This document shows positions 49,144 to 62,585 of a stretch of DNA of 64,000 nucleotides, one piece after another (within the stretch, counting starts at the first letter, position 1; each line of letters opens with the position of its first letter). A program made the position numbers and the translations under genes. The DNA comes from Diphasiastrum complanatum. Taxonomy: Eukaryota > Streptophyta > Lycopodiopsida > Lycopodiales > Lycopodiaceae. The DNA is taken from contig CM055102.1 in the NCBI GenBank assembly GCA_029204225.1, positions 16,501,729-16,565,728 of the forward strand, in the 5' to 3' direction. The notes beneath the pieces are model-generated. The model ran no database searches. It saw only the letters and a list, made by a program, of their open reading frames with translations, and had not been told where the DNA came from.

Positions 49144-49155
49144 AGTGAGGAGGAG
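49144..49155 (+). other. Polypurine tract of the young copia element
   Basis: AGTGAGGAGGAG lies immediately before TGTTAAAAATT of the right LTR. Confidence 0.8.
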
Positions 49156-49837
49156 TGTTAAAAATTCACAATTCTAGCTTGACTAGTTTTGGTCATATGA
49201 CTTGTAAATAGTTAGATGGTCATGATGTGGCTTGTCACACGTGCCAAATAGCATAGGATTCCATTCATAAGGATGTTCTCAAGTAGACCTAAGTGTTAGA
49301 ACCTTTGGAATGAGTCCAAATTATGCTTAGATACAAGGGAGAAAAAATAGGAGCTATTTTTGGTAATTTTTGCATTGTTGAGGGATCTCCAAGATTCCAA
49401 ACCTAACTTGGTAGGGATGAAAGATCCACCAAAATTAGCATTAGGGATAGGTTTAGGGCTACTCATACCTGTCCAAAACCGTGATGGATCATGTATATAT
49501 AGGTGATGATATCTCACCAAAATCAATCAAGCAATTTCATGTTTTTTCTCTCATAATGGTGCAATTGCTCTCTATGTTCATAATTGTTTGAGTACTTGTG
49601 ATTACTAATGATTATAGGATTGAATGTAGGTCTGGTGTACAGTACTCAGACTGTGGGAGGCCGTACTTTCACACGTGTGAAGCCTTCTTCAGTGATTTGG
49701 GCCATTTAGTGAGGTTCAAGCATAGATTTTTGATGGATTTTGATGGTTCAACTTGTGCTAATCTTATGAAATCATAATCTATTGTTTCCCTCATCATTTC
49801 AAGTGTTTTAGGATCCTTATTTGCTGTAATTTTTACA
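49156..49837 (+). repeat. Right (3') LTR of the young copia element
   Basis: 682 bp, same length and near-identical to the left LTR. It ends TTTTTACA and is followed by the duplication CCTCA. Confidence 0.92.
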
Positions 49838-50140
49838 CCTCACGGCTCCAAATGTCTTCATCCACTATTGTTATAGCCTCTTCGGGTAAATCGCTCCACT
49901 TGATCACCTGATTGTAACTTTGCTTTTGTTGATTTTTCTTTGGTATAGGTGCTTTTGGTGGTGGTGTCTTGGAGACTTTAGCACGTGGAGATTTCTAGGG
50001 TGGTTGAGCTGGTATTTGTCGGAGTCCTTAGTGTGTAGGATCCATGTGGTGTAGGACCTGCTTATCTGTTAGCTCAACTCGCTCGTCGTAAGACAATGCA
50101 ATAGGTTGTGGAATAGGTTCTGATGACATCCATGATACAT
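49838..50140 (-). mobile_element. Ty3/gypsy element, right part of the split copy
   Basis: The minus strand reads LSYDERVELTDKQVLHHMDP and, after stops, a Lys/Pro-rich linker (KAPIPKKNQQKQSYNQVIKW). It resumes directly at the target site of the copia insertion, so it is the upstream part of the element at 42,880-44,569. Confidence 0.55.
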
Positions 50141-50545
50141 TTATCATGCACAATAACGTATCGTGTAGATTTCGACATGGGTGTCCAACATATTTTTGAA
50201 AATTTTATGACACATCAAAATTCGACGTCTAGGCAAAAAATCCAAAAATGGGAGTTTGGTGATCGGGAAATTGTGGCGGCAAGCAATTTTTGAAGTGCAC
50301 GTCAAATTTGACTTGTCAGAGTCTAACATTCTGACGTGGATATGGCGTGGCATTTTTTTCTTAAAAAAAAATTACGTGTCATCCGACGTGGACGTCGAAA
50401 TCCGATGGATGTTAGAATCCAACATCCACGTCAACAATCCAAAAGCTTGTCCACAACATCTGGCATCTTGCGTCCGGACATGGACGTCGGATTTCGACAT
50501 GTTGGAAGATGTCGAAATCCGACATCCGTTTTATTTTTCCAAATT
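50140..50545. repeat. GTCGGA/TCCGAC inverted-motif array
   Basis: Many copies of TCGAAATCCGAC, GTCGGATTTCGAC, GACGTGGACGTCG and ATCCAACATCCACGTC in both orientations within 400 bp. It is a further MITE-like family with the same architecture as those at 18.4, 20.1, 25.1 and 25.9 kb. Confidence 0.65.
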
Positions 50546-50739
50546 CACATGATCCAGTGCTTTCTTTCTCACTTTGTTTTGTGTAGATTGGAGCGATTAG
50601 GGTGAATGATTGCAATTATTGACATTCTTGAAGATCAGTTCATGCTTTTGATGCTTTGAGGTTGGTGCTTGAAGATATTGAAAGCTTTTGAACTTTTTGT
50701 TTTGTTTTTTGTTCATTTTTTTGAAAGAAAGTGAGAGAG

Positions 50740-53399
<2,660 letters not shown>

Positions 53400-53400
<1 letters not shown>

Positions 53401-56304
53401 AGAGTGGAGTATTTTTGTGAGTTGCTTGGAGATAGTGATTTGGAATGTTGTTGTCTTTAAGGCCTTGTGGGTTGCAAGGTATGGTGTTGGTTTGAGTTTA
53501 GGGAATGGAGCCTTGCATTGTTGTTAGGATGGTGAGCTTAATGAGTAAATTTGTTTGAGGGGATGGATGGTAGTTCACTCTCATATAGATTGCTTGCTTG
53601 AGTGATTGCTTGGAGGTTGTCTAGATGTGTGCTTTCATTGATACTTTTTGGTGGGCTGAGTGTGTATTGTTAGTAACAATGTCTTCAATGCATTGCTTGT
53701 AATGGGAAGAGTTACTTGTGAGGTTGTTGAGGTTAGGGTTCTTATCAGTTGTTTGTTTTGTTGGTTGATTGAGAGAGATGTTTGAGTGTTAGGTAAAAGT
53801 TGTGGGATTGTCATAGAAGTGTGTGTTGATTGCCTTGGGGAGTTTTTGTTGTCTTTGAGAACAATGTTTTGCTTCATGAGAGTATTGTGGTTTTGAAATG
53901 ATTGGCATAGCCTTTGTGATGCACTATGATTTTGGTGAAAGTGTGAAGATGTAAATGTTGTGAGAGTGGTTGAATGATTGACTGTCTTTGGGATCAGATT
54001 GTGGGATGTTTTAGACATTGTCAATTGTTGAGTGGTTGTTTCAAGCAGTGAGTATGTTTGGGAGTGTCGAGGGAATGAGGTTTCTGGGTAAAGTTTCGGA
54101 GGTGTGGTTGGTGTGTGTGTCATGAATTATTAGAAGTCATTTGGCTGGTTGCATTGTAGGCTCATTGTCGTTTGGTTCATATCATTTGTAATTGAGTGAT
54201 GTTTGTTGAACATTGATAGTTGATCGATTGTCTTTGGAATTGGCAAATGCGTAAAGTTAGATGCTTGCTTAAGTGAGCGATAACTTGCCAATGTGGATTG
54301 TTGGGGTTGAGGATTTAGTGGAGGAAGCTTATCCCATGACCTTCATTGCCTATAAACTTGTGGTCTGATTTTTGGGAGATCTACCAAGCTCTGTTGTCTG
54401 CCTGTGGAGTCACAATGGAACTGCAACGACTTGTCTAAGCATTTTGACGACTGTACCGGCCTCATTGGAGCTCATTGGCCCAGTCTCTGCTTGCTGGAAC
54501 CTCTAAAGCCCTCGTTGGAAGCTGTCTCACCATTTGCTCACTGCCTCTACCCTCTGTGTGCCCTTTGAGCGGCTGTTTTCTGCCTGTCTACGGCTGTTTC
54601 GACCTGCCTGCTCCTACTGCTCACTGTCTACTGCATCTGCGGCCTTTGTCAGACCTGTCTGTGGCCAATAGGCTGCTGCCATGTGGCCTACAGCTATCAA
54701 AACGGGCCCCTAGCCTGTTGTCTACCTCTGTTTAGACCTGTTCTGCTATGATGTGGCCTGCTATCCTCTGCCTGCGGCCCACAGACCCTCGCTGGTGTAG
54801 CATCTGTTCTATCTACATTTTTCGGATCTGTGACAACACATAGTCTGCAGCTAGTTTGCAGGCCTGTGATCCTCTTTCGATCTCTGCCTTTGTTGTGGAA
54901 ACTTGTGTGGCACTCCGTCCTAGCCTAAATTCTTCCATAGTGATGTATATCAGGGTTTTCCAAGGCTAATTCTCTGATTTCATGGACAATCCAACAATCT
55001 ATGAGTGAACAGCAAGCGGCAAGTGAAACATGACTTGGAGTTTTAAAAGCAGCATTCATGACTAGTACTTCAACGATTTCTGGTCACCTATGCTCACACT
55101 GAGGTATGGGTTTACCTCACATCGATTCTTTTTTATATACGTTATGCTCGTGTTTACTTGCTTTCAGTTGGAATGTGGGTGCTTGACGTTCGTACTTGCT
55201 TTCGTTCATTAAATGGATGGTAGGATACTCAGAATTCATTGTGTAACTGTGTGAGGATCTAATCATTTCAATAATTATGCATTTGCCATGTCCCTATCGG
55301 GACCTAAACAATTGTGATCCTTTTCTTGAACAAGTAGACATTGAAGTATCAGATCTGTGCATATTTGTGGGTTTACCGGTAGTATGGACTCAGAATCACT
55401 TGCTTGCAATGGGAACGTTGTTTGCTTGAGTTCAGTAATTGAAATTACGTAACTAGTAAATGGATTGTCGTAGAGTATAGGCCGATTGTGCATTGTAGTG
55501 AATCGTTTTTAGCACAAATTCGAATTCAGTCCGGAATCGGAATATTTTATAAACAAATGCGGCATGGGTAATTAGAACAATTAGTGCTTATTTACAACTT
55601 GTTTAGTAAAAGTTGTTTAGTAAATGACTTGTTTCGTATTGATTTAGAATATGTTTTACGAAAAGAACCGTAGGTTGGGTATTTTATTGTTTGCTGAGTT
55701 AGATTTATTAACGGCTATACAAAATCTTCAAGTTGTGAAGCGTTTTCCTGTTTTTATATGAAGCGTATCAATTGGACCTGACCTCTGTGAAACACCAGAG
55801 CGGGTCGTCCACCATCCGTGGTTGAAACACACCACCTTGGTTAAGTGTTGCACTAGTCACACCCATCGTCGGACCCGACGATTGGCAAAAATACCACCGC
55901 TTATCAAACAAAGCGGTGCATATAACTTGCACCCACGAGCACATCATAAGCAATAAAGCCCATGTAAGATTTTTACTAACTGTAAGCCGAATTCAATGGG
56001 GAAGAGATATTAGCAAGATCCTAACCCGAATTAGTAATCATAAGTTCTATAAAATCGTAACCCTAGAAAGCTAGTGAATCATTGCACCAAAAGTGACAGG
56101 TGGACCCCCTCCTTACAACCGTATCTCTGAGAGCCTGGAAAACTCTCATCGGTTGGGGAGCACGGGGCAATAGAGAAGGCCATCAGGGTTGGAAGCGGCA
56201 AATCCTCTGTTGCTCATGTAGGGCCGAATCGCCATTAGAGGTGGGGCCCCTTGACCCTTTTAGGACATTTTGGCTGGACCAATCCCCTACCAAAAATGGC
56301 CCTG
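53400..56304 (+). mobile_element. Probable LTR and 5' region of a Ty3/gypsy (non-chromovirus) element
   Basis: Long non-coding region, G/T-rich then C/T-rich, ending CCTGACA. It is followed by TTGGTGCGTTTGCCGGGAGG, which closely resembles the TTGGCGCCGTTGCCGGGGA signature that follows the 5' LTR of many plant gypsy elements. An AATAAA-containing stretch lies near 55,953. The left border was not found. Confidence 0.45.
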
Positions 56305-56324
56305 ACATTGGTGCGTTTGCCGGG
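56305..56324 (+). other. Gypsy primer-binding-region signature
   Basis: TTGGTGCGTTTGCCGGGAGG, a diverged form of the TGGCGCCGTTGCCGGGG sequence typical just after the LTR of Tat/Athila-type gypsy elements. Confidence 0.5.
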
Positions 56325-56584
56325 AGGAATTTGATAAGGAGCTATTGTTTGAAGGGCGATAATCTATATGTGGGGCTGTAAACGGTATGACTTAGCCATT
56401 TATGGTCTCTTATGATATTGAATTTGAGAATTTTATTCTTAGAAGTGTCGATCGCTTGATTAAAATCTTTTTCTAAAAATAAAAAATCTAATTATTGTCA
56501 AGTGATAGAATATTTATAGAAATGATCTGAGATGGGAACTGATTGAAAAATCTAGATCCAATTTCATTGTTTGATTGAAGTGAT

Positions 56585-57206
56585 TTGCAAATTTGGCCGA
56601 TGGAAGTCCAGATGGAAGTTTCACCAGTTATTGTTAGAAGATCACCTTGGTTAGAGATACCAAAGTATAATGAATTATTTGATCTTGTCAGATTTTTCAA
56701 AATCTATTCGAAATCATGTGAGGTTTATGGCAAAGTTTTTCCACAAGATAAACTTAAGCTATTCCCTATGGCCTTAAGTAGAGCATCACAAGATTGGTTT
56801 TATAACCAAGATGAAATAGAACGTGCAGATTGGGAAGTTGTTAAACATGCCCTCATCACAAGATTTAAAACAAGAAAGTTTATGGAAGATCCTTTCTACT
56901 TCTAAGTAAAAGAGAGAGGGATTGAGAGATTATATTGAATGGGTTAAACACCTCAAATCTGAGTGTGATCTCGAACTAATCAATGATGATACCATGATCA
57001 TGTGGTTTTTAGCAGGATTACTTAAAAGGATTAGATGCTAGCTGAAATGCCGAATTGATTATGTTTCTATACAACATGCTATGGACGATGCAATACAAGA
57101 GGAAGATGAAGATTTTGATGATGAACCAAATATTGGAATGCTGCCACATGCAATTTGGGCAAACCACTAAAAGATCTACCACTATTGCATCCATGGATAT
57201 CAACAC
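56585..57206 (+). mobile_element. Ty3/gypsy gag, N-terminal part
   Basis: The ORF to 56,905 has the retrotransposon gag pattern: LDLVRFFKIY-like helix region, KLKLFPMALSRASQDWFYNQ and DWEVVKHALITRFKTRKF. It then continues with stops (GIERLY) to the target site at 57,207. It resumes at 60,397 after the nested copia insertion. Confidence 0.75.
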
Positions 57207-57211
57207 AACAG
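57207..57211. repeat. Target-site duplication AACAG (left)
   Basis: The identical 5 bp occur at 60,392-60,396. Confidence 0.85.
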
Positions 57212-57917
57212 TGTGAAGTTTTTAGCACGTGTGAACTTCACCATACACCTTACAGGATCTTACTGAGGTGTTGTGATTGCACAAAATTGATCAGAGAATA
57301 GATTACTTGAAAAATTTATGACAAGAGCACAATAGCATACATCAGACTGAAAAAACTAACTTCTCACTATGAGGAATGAATGTCAAAAATAATTCTAAGT
57401 GCTCAGTATGAGAAAAACAGGCTGCTCTCAAGTAGAGAGAGAAGATTAACACTAGAAAACTCGGGTAGAGAGAGAATGAGTCCAAAACACCAAAATCTCA
57501 ACATTCACAATAAGGCAAAACATGCCAGGTTTTTTACAATGGAGTTGCATGGAAAGTCCACTTAACTAAGTTAACTCAACTACCAAGGATCCACATGTGT
57601 AATTGCATGCATGGATATTTGCATGTATTGCATGTCACCTCTCAAAATTGCCTAGACATGTATAGATCATAAAAATCACTTTGCATGTTGCATGCACTGA
57701 TTGCATGTGGCTTGCATGCATACTGAATGACATTGCATGTAAATTAAACTTTTGCATGACATCAAATTTGAATCTACCTAACTCAAACTCGACCTATTCT
57801 AGAAGGCTATGTGCTCAGTTCACATACCTTTATGTACAATAAAGTTTACAAATGGAAATAACATGGTCATGGCCCCAAAAGTTGAGATAGGAAGATAATA
57901 TTGTACTAATCTTCACA
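57212..57917 (-). repeat. 3' LTR of the reverse-strand copia derivative
   Basis: 706 bp with TGTGAAG...CTTCACA ends. Many GCATG-type motifs (TTGCATG, GCATGCA) lie in the middle. Confidence 0.88.
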
Positions 57918-58262
57918 CTCCTTAGAATATATGCTCCTATCTAACATAGACTTCGAAATTAGGCCAAGGTTAGACCTCATCTTGATAAAGACATTCTTGA
58001 GCAATGGCTTGGTGAGAATATCTGCAACACAATTTGAAGATCCAACATGCTCCAATAAGATCTCTCTCCCAATGACTTTTTCTCTTACAAAATGATGAGC
58101 TACCTCGATGTTTTTGCTCCTTGCATGCAACATAGGTTTGAAGGTGGTTATATTTTTGAGCATTATGTGTAAGTGTAAACAACAACCTGTCTCCAGAGAG
58201 AGCACATTATTAACTATACAAGAGCGAGCTTGAGCATTGCTGCCAGAGTGTCCGTTCTGCAT
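57906..58262 (-). mobile_element. Ty1/copia RNase H C-terminal remnant
   Basis: The end of the polyprotein is recognisable: ARSKNIEVAHHFVREKVIGR and CVADILTKPLLKNVF. The catalytic half of RNase H is absent. Confidence 0.85.
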
Positions 58263-58481
58263 GGATACACAGTAAAGTCAATATAGTAATCAGATCTGTG
58301 TTCTGCCTATGGATATAATTATTCAATATCAAGAATACACTGAGGCCCACCTGAGGCTATTGACCAAGAGCTGTGGAGCATAACGCTGAAGCCATTGATT
58401 ATTGTGAGCGTGGAGACTGTGCCAGAATCCCACTTTCATCTCAGTCCTACCTTGACCTTTGGTTCATATCAATCTTGAAGT

Positions 58482-59321
58482 CTAATCATAAGGACATCCT
58501 AACTTGAATGCCACAAAAAAAACACTTGATCTTTGACAGCTTCTGCTTCCCATTGGATGTTGCAACTTGTGAGGCCTAAGCCTCACCACCTTCTTTGGCT
58601 TTGTCCTTCTTGAAGTGTTGTTGACCTTTGCCTTTGTCTCTTGACTTGTCTCTGATGAGGAGTTCTTTGTATCTCCACCATCTTTTAATGAGAGTCTGTG
58701 GATCCTCATCATCTTGTTCTCTTGCCTGCTTTCTTCAACAATGAGAACAACTTGCAGTGTCTCCAAGGATGGAAGTTCCTCCCTGACAGCATAAGTCTGC
58801 ACAATATTGTCATACTCATCTCTAAGTCCATTAAGGACTACTCGAACAAGTTCAGTGTTCTTGAGAGCATCTCCAATACCAACTAACTCTTGATGAAGAT
58901 CCTTTACTCTCATGACATATGATGAAGCACTCTCATCTACTCTCTGATAACTTAGAAAGATTTGGTTTCTAAGTGTAAGAGATCTAGAAGTATTCTTAAT
59001 CTCATAGATTTTTTTTAGAGTGTTCCAAGCCTCCTTAGCAGTGGTGCATGTACTGATCTCTCTTAACACTTCATTTGTAACATTCATTTTTATGAAATGA
59101 AGGGCAATTCTGATTCTTTTATTGAATGCTACAGCTTCATTAGGTGCTGTAGGTTCTTCTTCAGCTCCACTCACAATGTCCATTACATCATGTAGAATTA
59201 ATAATGATTCCATTCTAATCTTCCACATTGTATAATTGGAAGATGTTAATCTCTCAATGTGCTCCAAGAAATGTGAACCAGATGAAGACATTTTCTCAAT
59301 GAGAAATTCTAGTAATGACAA
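58482..59321 (-). mobile_element. Ty1/copia gag, nearly full length
   Basis: The 279-codon ORF contains the gag start (RLTSSNYTMWKIRMESLLIL), the middle (STCTTAKEAWNTLKKIYEIK) and the UBN2-like end (LVRVVLNGLRDEYDNIVQTY; AVREELPSLETLQVVLIVEE). The zinc knuckle is lost: the last 30 residues are out of family frame. It is closely related to gag at 31.9-32.5 kb and to the inverted gag at 45.5-46.1 kb. Confidence 0.9.
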
Positions 59322-59679
59322 AGATGGAGCTGAAAATGTTGCTTACTATCTCAACCTAAGATCTAGCACTTATAATGTCGACCCAACCTATGAAATCTAG
59401 CAACAGAATGTGAGATCCAGATCTCAATTGAAAAAATCAATCGATCTTGAATTTGAATCTTGCTTCAATCACAGAAATGAAGCACATGCAAGTAAGAAGT
59501 CTATCTCTCCCATGAGTTTCCTCACTTCTATCCAATTCTACTTGATTGACAATGAAAATTGAAGAAATTGATGAAAAGAACTGATGTGTGCTCACTTTGG
59601 CATATCCCACGAGATGAGTACTCTCTCAAACTCTCTGATTGTCGAAAACTCTTCTAAAAACAATCAAATTTATATACCA

Positions 59680-60391
59680 TGTGAAGTTTTTAGCACATGT
59701 GAACTTCACCACACACCTTACTAAGGTGTTGTGATTGCACAAGATTGATCATAGAATAGATTACTTGAAAAATCTATGGGAAGAGCACAATAGCAATGAA
59801 AAAACTAACTTTTCACTATGAGGAATGAATGTCAAAATACTTCTAAGTGCTCAGTATGAGAAAAACAGGTTGCTCTCAGATAGAGAGAGAAAATTAACAC
59901 TAGAAAACTCGAGTAGAGAGAGAATGAGTCCAAAACACCAAAATCTCAATATTCACAATCAAGCAAAACATGCCAAGGTTTCCCTACATCAAAGTGGCTC
60001 GAGTTTCTACAGTGGAGTTGCATGGAAAGTCCACTTAACTGAGTTAACTCAACTACCAAGGATCCACATGTGTGTGTGCATGCATGGATATTTGCATGTA
60101 TAGCATGTCACCTCTCAAAATTGCCTAGACATGTGTAGATCATAAAAATCAATTTGCATGTTGCATGCACTGATTGCATGTGGCTTGCATGCATTTTGAA
60201 TGACATTGCATGTAAACTGAACTTTTGCATGACATCAAATTTGAATCTACCTAACTCAAACTCGACCTTTTCTAGAAGGCTATGTGCTCAATTCACATAC
60301 CTTTATGTACAATAAAGTTTACAAATGGAAATAACATGGTCATGGCCCCAAAACTCGAGATACTAAAGATAATATTTTACTAATCTTCACA
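59680..60391 (-). repeat. 5' LTR of the reverse-strand copia derivative
   Basis: 712 bp with the same ends as its partner. It has extra sequence near 59,985-60,010 relative to the left copy. Confidence 0.88.
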
Positions 60392-60396
60392 AACAG

Positions 60397-60893
60397 TAGA
60401 GTTGATGATTAACAAATTCGAAAAACTTGGTCAAAAGTAGCAGATGCAACTGGACAAGATGTAGTCTCAATTTGACGAGAAGATGAAAGCTTTGGAAGAG
60501 GTGCATGCTAAGAGTGACAAAGCAATTGAAAAGTTTGCTAAGACTTTTCCTAGTCAAGAAAACGTCTGGTGTGCAATCTATGTAGGCAATCACACCATCA
60601 ATGAGTGTCCACCGACATTGAAAAGACGAATGACAGATACTATTTGTCATCTGTGCAACTCTACGGGACATGAAACAGCTTTTTTCTCGTTTAATCCTCG
60701 GATTATCCAGCAAAGATATGCTAAATTTCAATATCCGAAACCTACTATCTATAAGGGACTTGATCCTAAAAATCATACTCAAAACTTTGGCCTTGTATTT
60801 CGTGAACAACTAGCTTTGCCAGCTCCACAAGCACAACATGCTCCTCCTACAAATCTAATGGAACCAGACTCTTCAATTGGTAATGAACAATGA
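60397..60893 (+). mobile_element. Ty3/gypsy gag, C-terminal part with zinc-finger-like motifs
   Basis: It continues the gag of 56,585-57,206. Features are a charged helix (KALEEVHAKSDKAIEKFAKT) and two finger-like motifs, CAIYVGNHTINEC (second Cys replaced) and CHLCNSTGHETAFF (last Cys replaced). A Pro/Ala-rich tail follows. Both fingers lack a ligand. Confidence 0.65.
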
Positions 60894-61830
60894 TATTATA
60901 ATAATGATCAAGAAATTGGTCTTTTAGAGCCATATGCTATCTATGTTGCTGCACAACAACAACAAGCTAGACAATGGACTAGAGCAAAATTTCAAACTTT
61001 CAACAACTATAATCATTGATGCTGATTTTCTAGAAGAAAATGTGCTAGATATATCTCATATGCACAAAATCTACTATTATGCCACTTTTTACTGATATAT
61101 GAATGTGGCTATGTTAAAGAGTAGCTATAAAATTCAATGGCAGGCTCAAATGTCATAATGAGTCTTCAAATGACAATTATATCAGACAAATTAGAGCTAT
61201 TTTTAAGACTTTACTATTTTTAGTAATTTTGTTAAATGACAAAAAGCTATTTTTAACAACACTCATAAGTGACTTTGATGGATGATAAAATCGATAGTTG
61301 CTAATTAGTTTTATTAAAATGGCAATTTTTTGCCATATTGTAATGATGAAATGTACTTTATATTATGATTAATAAAAGAGGCCTTGGTACCTTTACGACA
61401 CTGACTTAAGTTTCAAGGAAAGGTCCAAAGGCAAAGGGTCCTGCAAACAACGACAATCAAAGTTCAGTTCAAGACAAAGACAACCAATCAGCAAAAATAT
61501 GACAATTAAATCAATGATCGTGACAAATAATACCCTTTTGAAGATTAAGGATGTCCTTGAAGAATTAGAACCATGACCTTATCATAAGGTCCAAAAAGAT
61601 ACCACAGTATAAAATACAGTTGGCAAGTTCAAAATTATTCAAATAGTAACTAACCACAATCCATCAAATATTATCAAAGAAAATTTGGAGTTCTAGCTCT
61701 AATCAAGGATTTAGTAACATTGCTTCACAATTGAAGGGGTTCTAGATAAAAGTTGATGAATCCTTATCGATTGAGGACACTGCAAAATATATTAGTCAAA
61801 ATAAAATTTTGCAAGTGAAAATGCTTTATA
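60894..61830 (+). other. Degenerate retrotransposon internal sequence
   Basis: Stop-rich sequence. Lys/Gln-rich fragments resemble the gag-protease linker of the gypsy element, but no motif is firm. Confidence 0.35.
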
Positions 61831-61839
61831 AGACATTCA

Positions 61840-62224
61840 AAAAAAAGCAAGATACCATATCTCTCTCATCAGGTGAAGCCGAATATGAAGGACTTACTAC
61901 CACAACAAAAGAAGATGGATCAAAAGGCTACTTTTGGAGCTAAAGACTATCAAGGACGATGATCTACCAATGATCAAGTGTGATAATATTTCGGCACAAG
62001 CCCTTGCCAACAATCCAATATATCATGCAAGGAGCAAGCACATGGAAGTTGCACACCATTTCGTGAGAGAGAAGCTCATTGGAGGAGAGATCTATTTGGA
62101 ACATATTGACACATCATCATGTATTGCTGATCTACTCACCAAACCTTTGAGTAAAAGTTCCTTCATCAAGCATAGGTCCAACCTTGGATTGATTCCAAGA
62201 TCAATGTTCAAGCCAAATAGATAA
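61840..62224 (+). mobile_element. Ty1/copia RNase H C-terminal fragment
   Basis: QDTISLSSGEAEYEGLTTTT is followed, after a frame change, by CDNISAQALANNPIYHARSK, EVAHHFVREKLIGGEIYLEH and CIADLLTKPLSKSSF, ending at TAG 62,222. It is followed by a purine tract and an LTR. Confidence 0.85.
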
Positions 62225-62239
62225 CTTTTTTAGGAGGAC

Positions 62240-62585
62240 TGCTGAAAATTAAAAAGCCATCTATCTTGACTTTTGGGGTTTGATGATTTTTCCATCATGC
62301 ATGTAGATTTAGAAAGTGAAAAAGCCAATTTTGGCCTACTAGAAACTCGAGCCACTACACATGTGTAAGGTTTAGTTTGCCAAATGTAACATGCAAAACA
62401 AACTATAACTTGTATTGGCACATGCAAGAACATTTGTCATTTGTATTCTAGAAAATGACACACGTAGAAAGTAGATCATTAAGTAGATGTTGATTTTTCA
62501 CATTGGCAAGATTGGAAATTTTATCTATTACCAACCCAAGATCATTTTATGGAATTGGATCTTAATTGATCTGAAATTCTTCACA
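62240..62585 (+). repeat. Copia LTR with a purine tract before it and a primer-binding site after it
   Basis: 346 bp from TGCTGAAAATTAAAAAGCC to CTTCACA. The sequence before it (TTTAGGAGGAC) is a purine tract, as for a 3' LTR. The sequence after it (TGGTGTCAGAGCTTG at 62,586) is a methionine-tRNA primer site, as for a 5' LTR. Confidence 0.7.

Larger units (their letters stand above)
44575..49837 (+). mobile_element. Young, rearranged Ty1/copia element with intact ends
   Basis: LTRs of 682 bp at 44,575-45,256 and 49,156-49,837 (TG...CA) differ at about five positions by eye. A methionine-tRNA-type primer-binding site follows the left LTR, a purine tract (GTGAGGAGGAG) precedes the right LTR, and CCTCA flanks both sides. 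The internal region is abnormal. The gag segment (45,519-46,099) is on the minus strand. Protease and the integrase N-terminus are missing. Pol resumes at 46,644 on the plus strand. A SINE breaks RNase H. The element is inserted in a reverse-strand gypsy element. Confidence 0.9.
57212..60391 (-). mobile_element. Non-autonomous Ty1/copia derivative (gag plus RNase H tail), nested in gypsy gag
   Basis: LTRs at 57,212-57,917 (706 bp) and 59,680-60,391 (712 bp) both begin TGTGAAGTTTTTAGCAC and end CTTCACA. AACAG flanks the whole. They differ by indels and many substitutions, so the insertion is older than the one at 44.6 kb. The interior holds only gag and the last part of RNase H on the minus strand. 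The expected primer-binding site reads TGGTATATAAATTT, matching the methionine-tRNA site in only its first six bases. Confidence 0.88.

Noticed and set aside
44575-49837. Calling the element autonomous because of its 780-codon pol frame
   Set aside because: Protease, integrase N-terminus and first catalytic Asp are absent, gag is inverted and RNase H is interrupted.
53635-54123. 162-codon minus-strand ORF rich in Thr, Ser, Gln
   Set aside because: It is the complement of a G/T-rich non-coding stretch. Composition is low-complexity and there is no domain.
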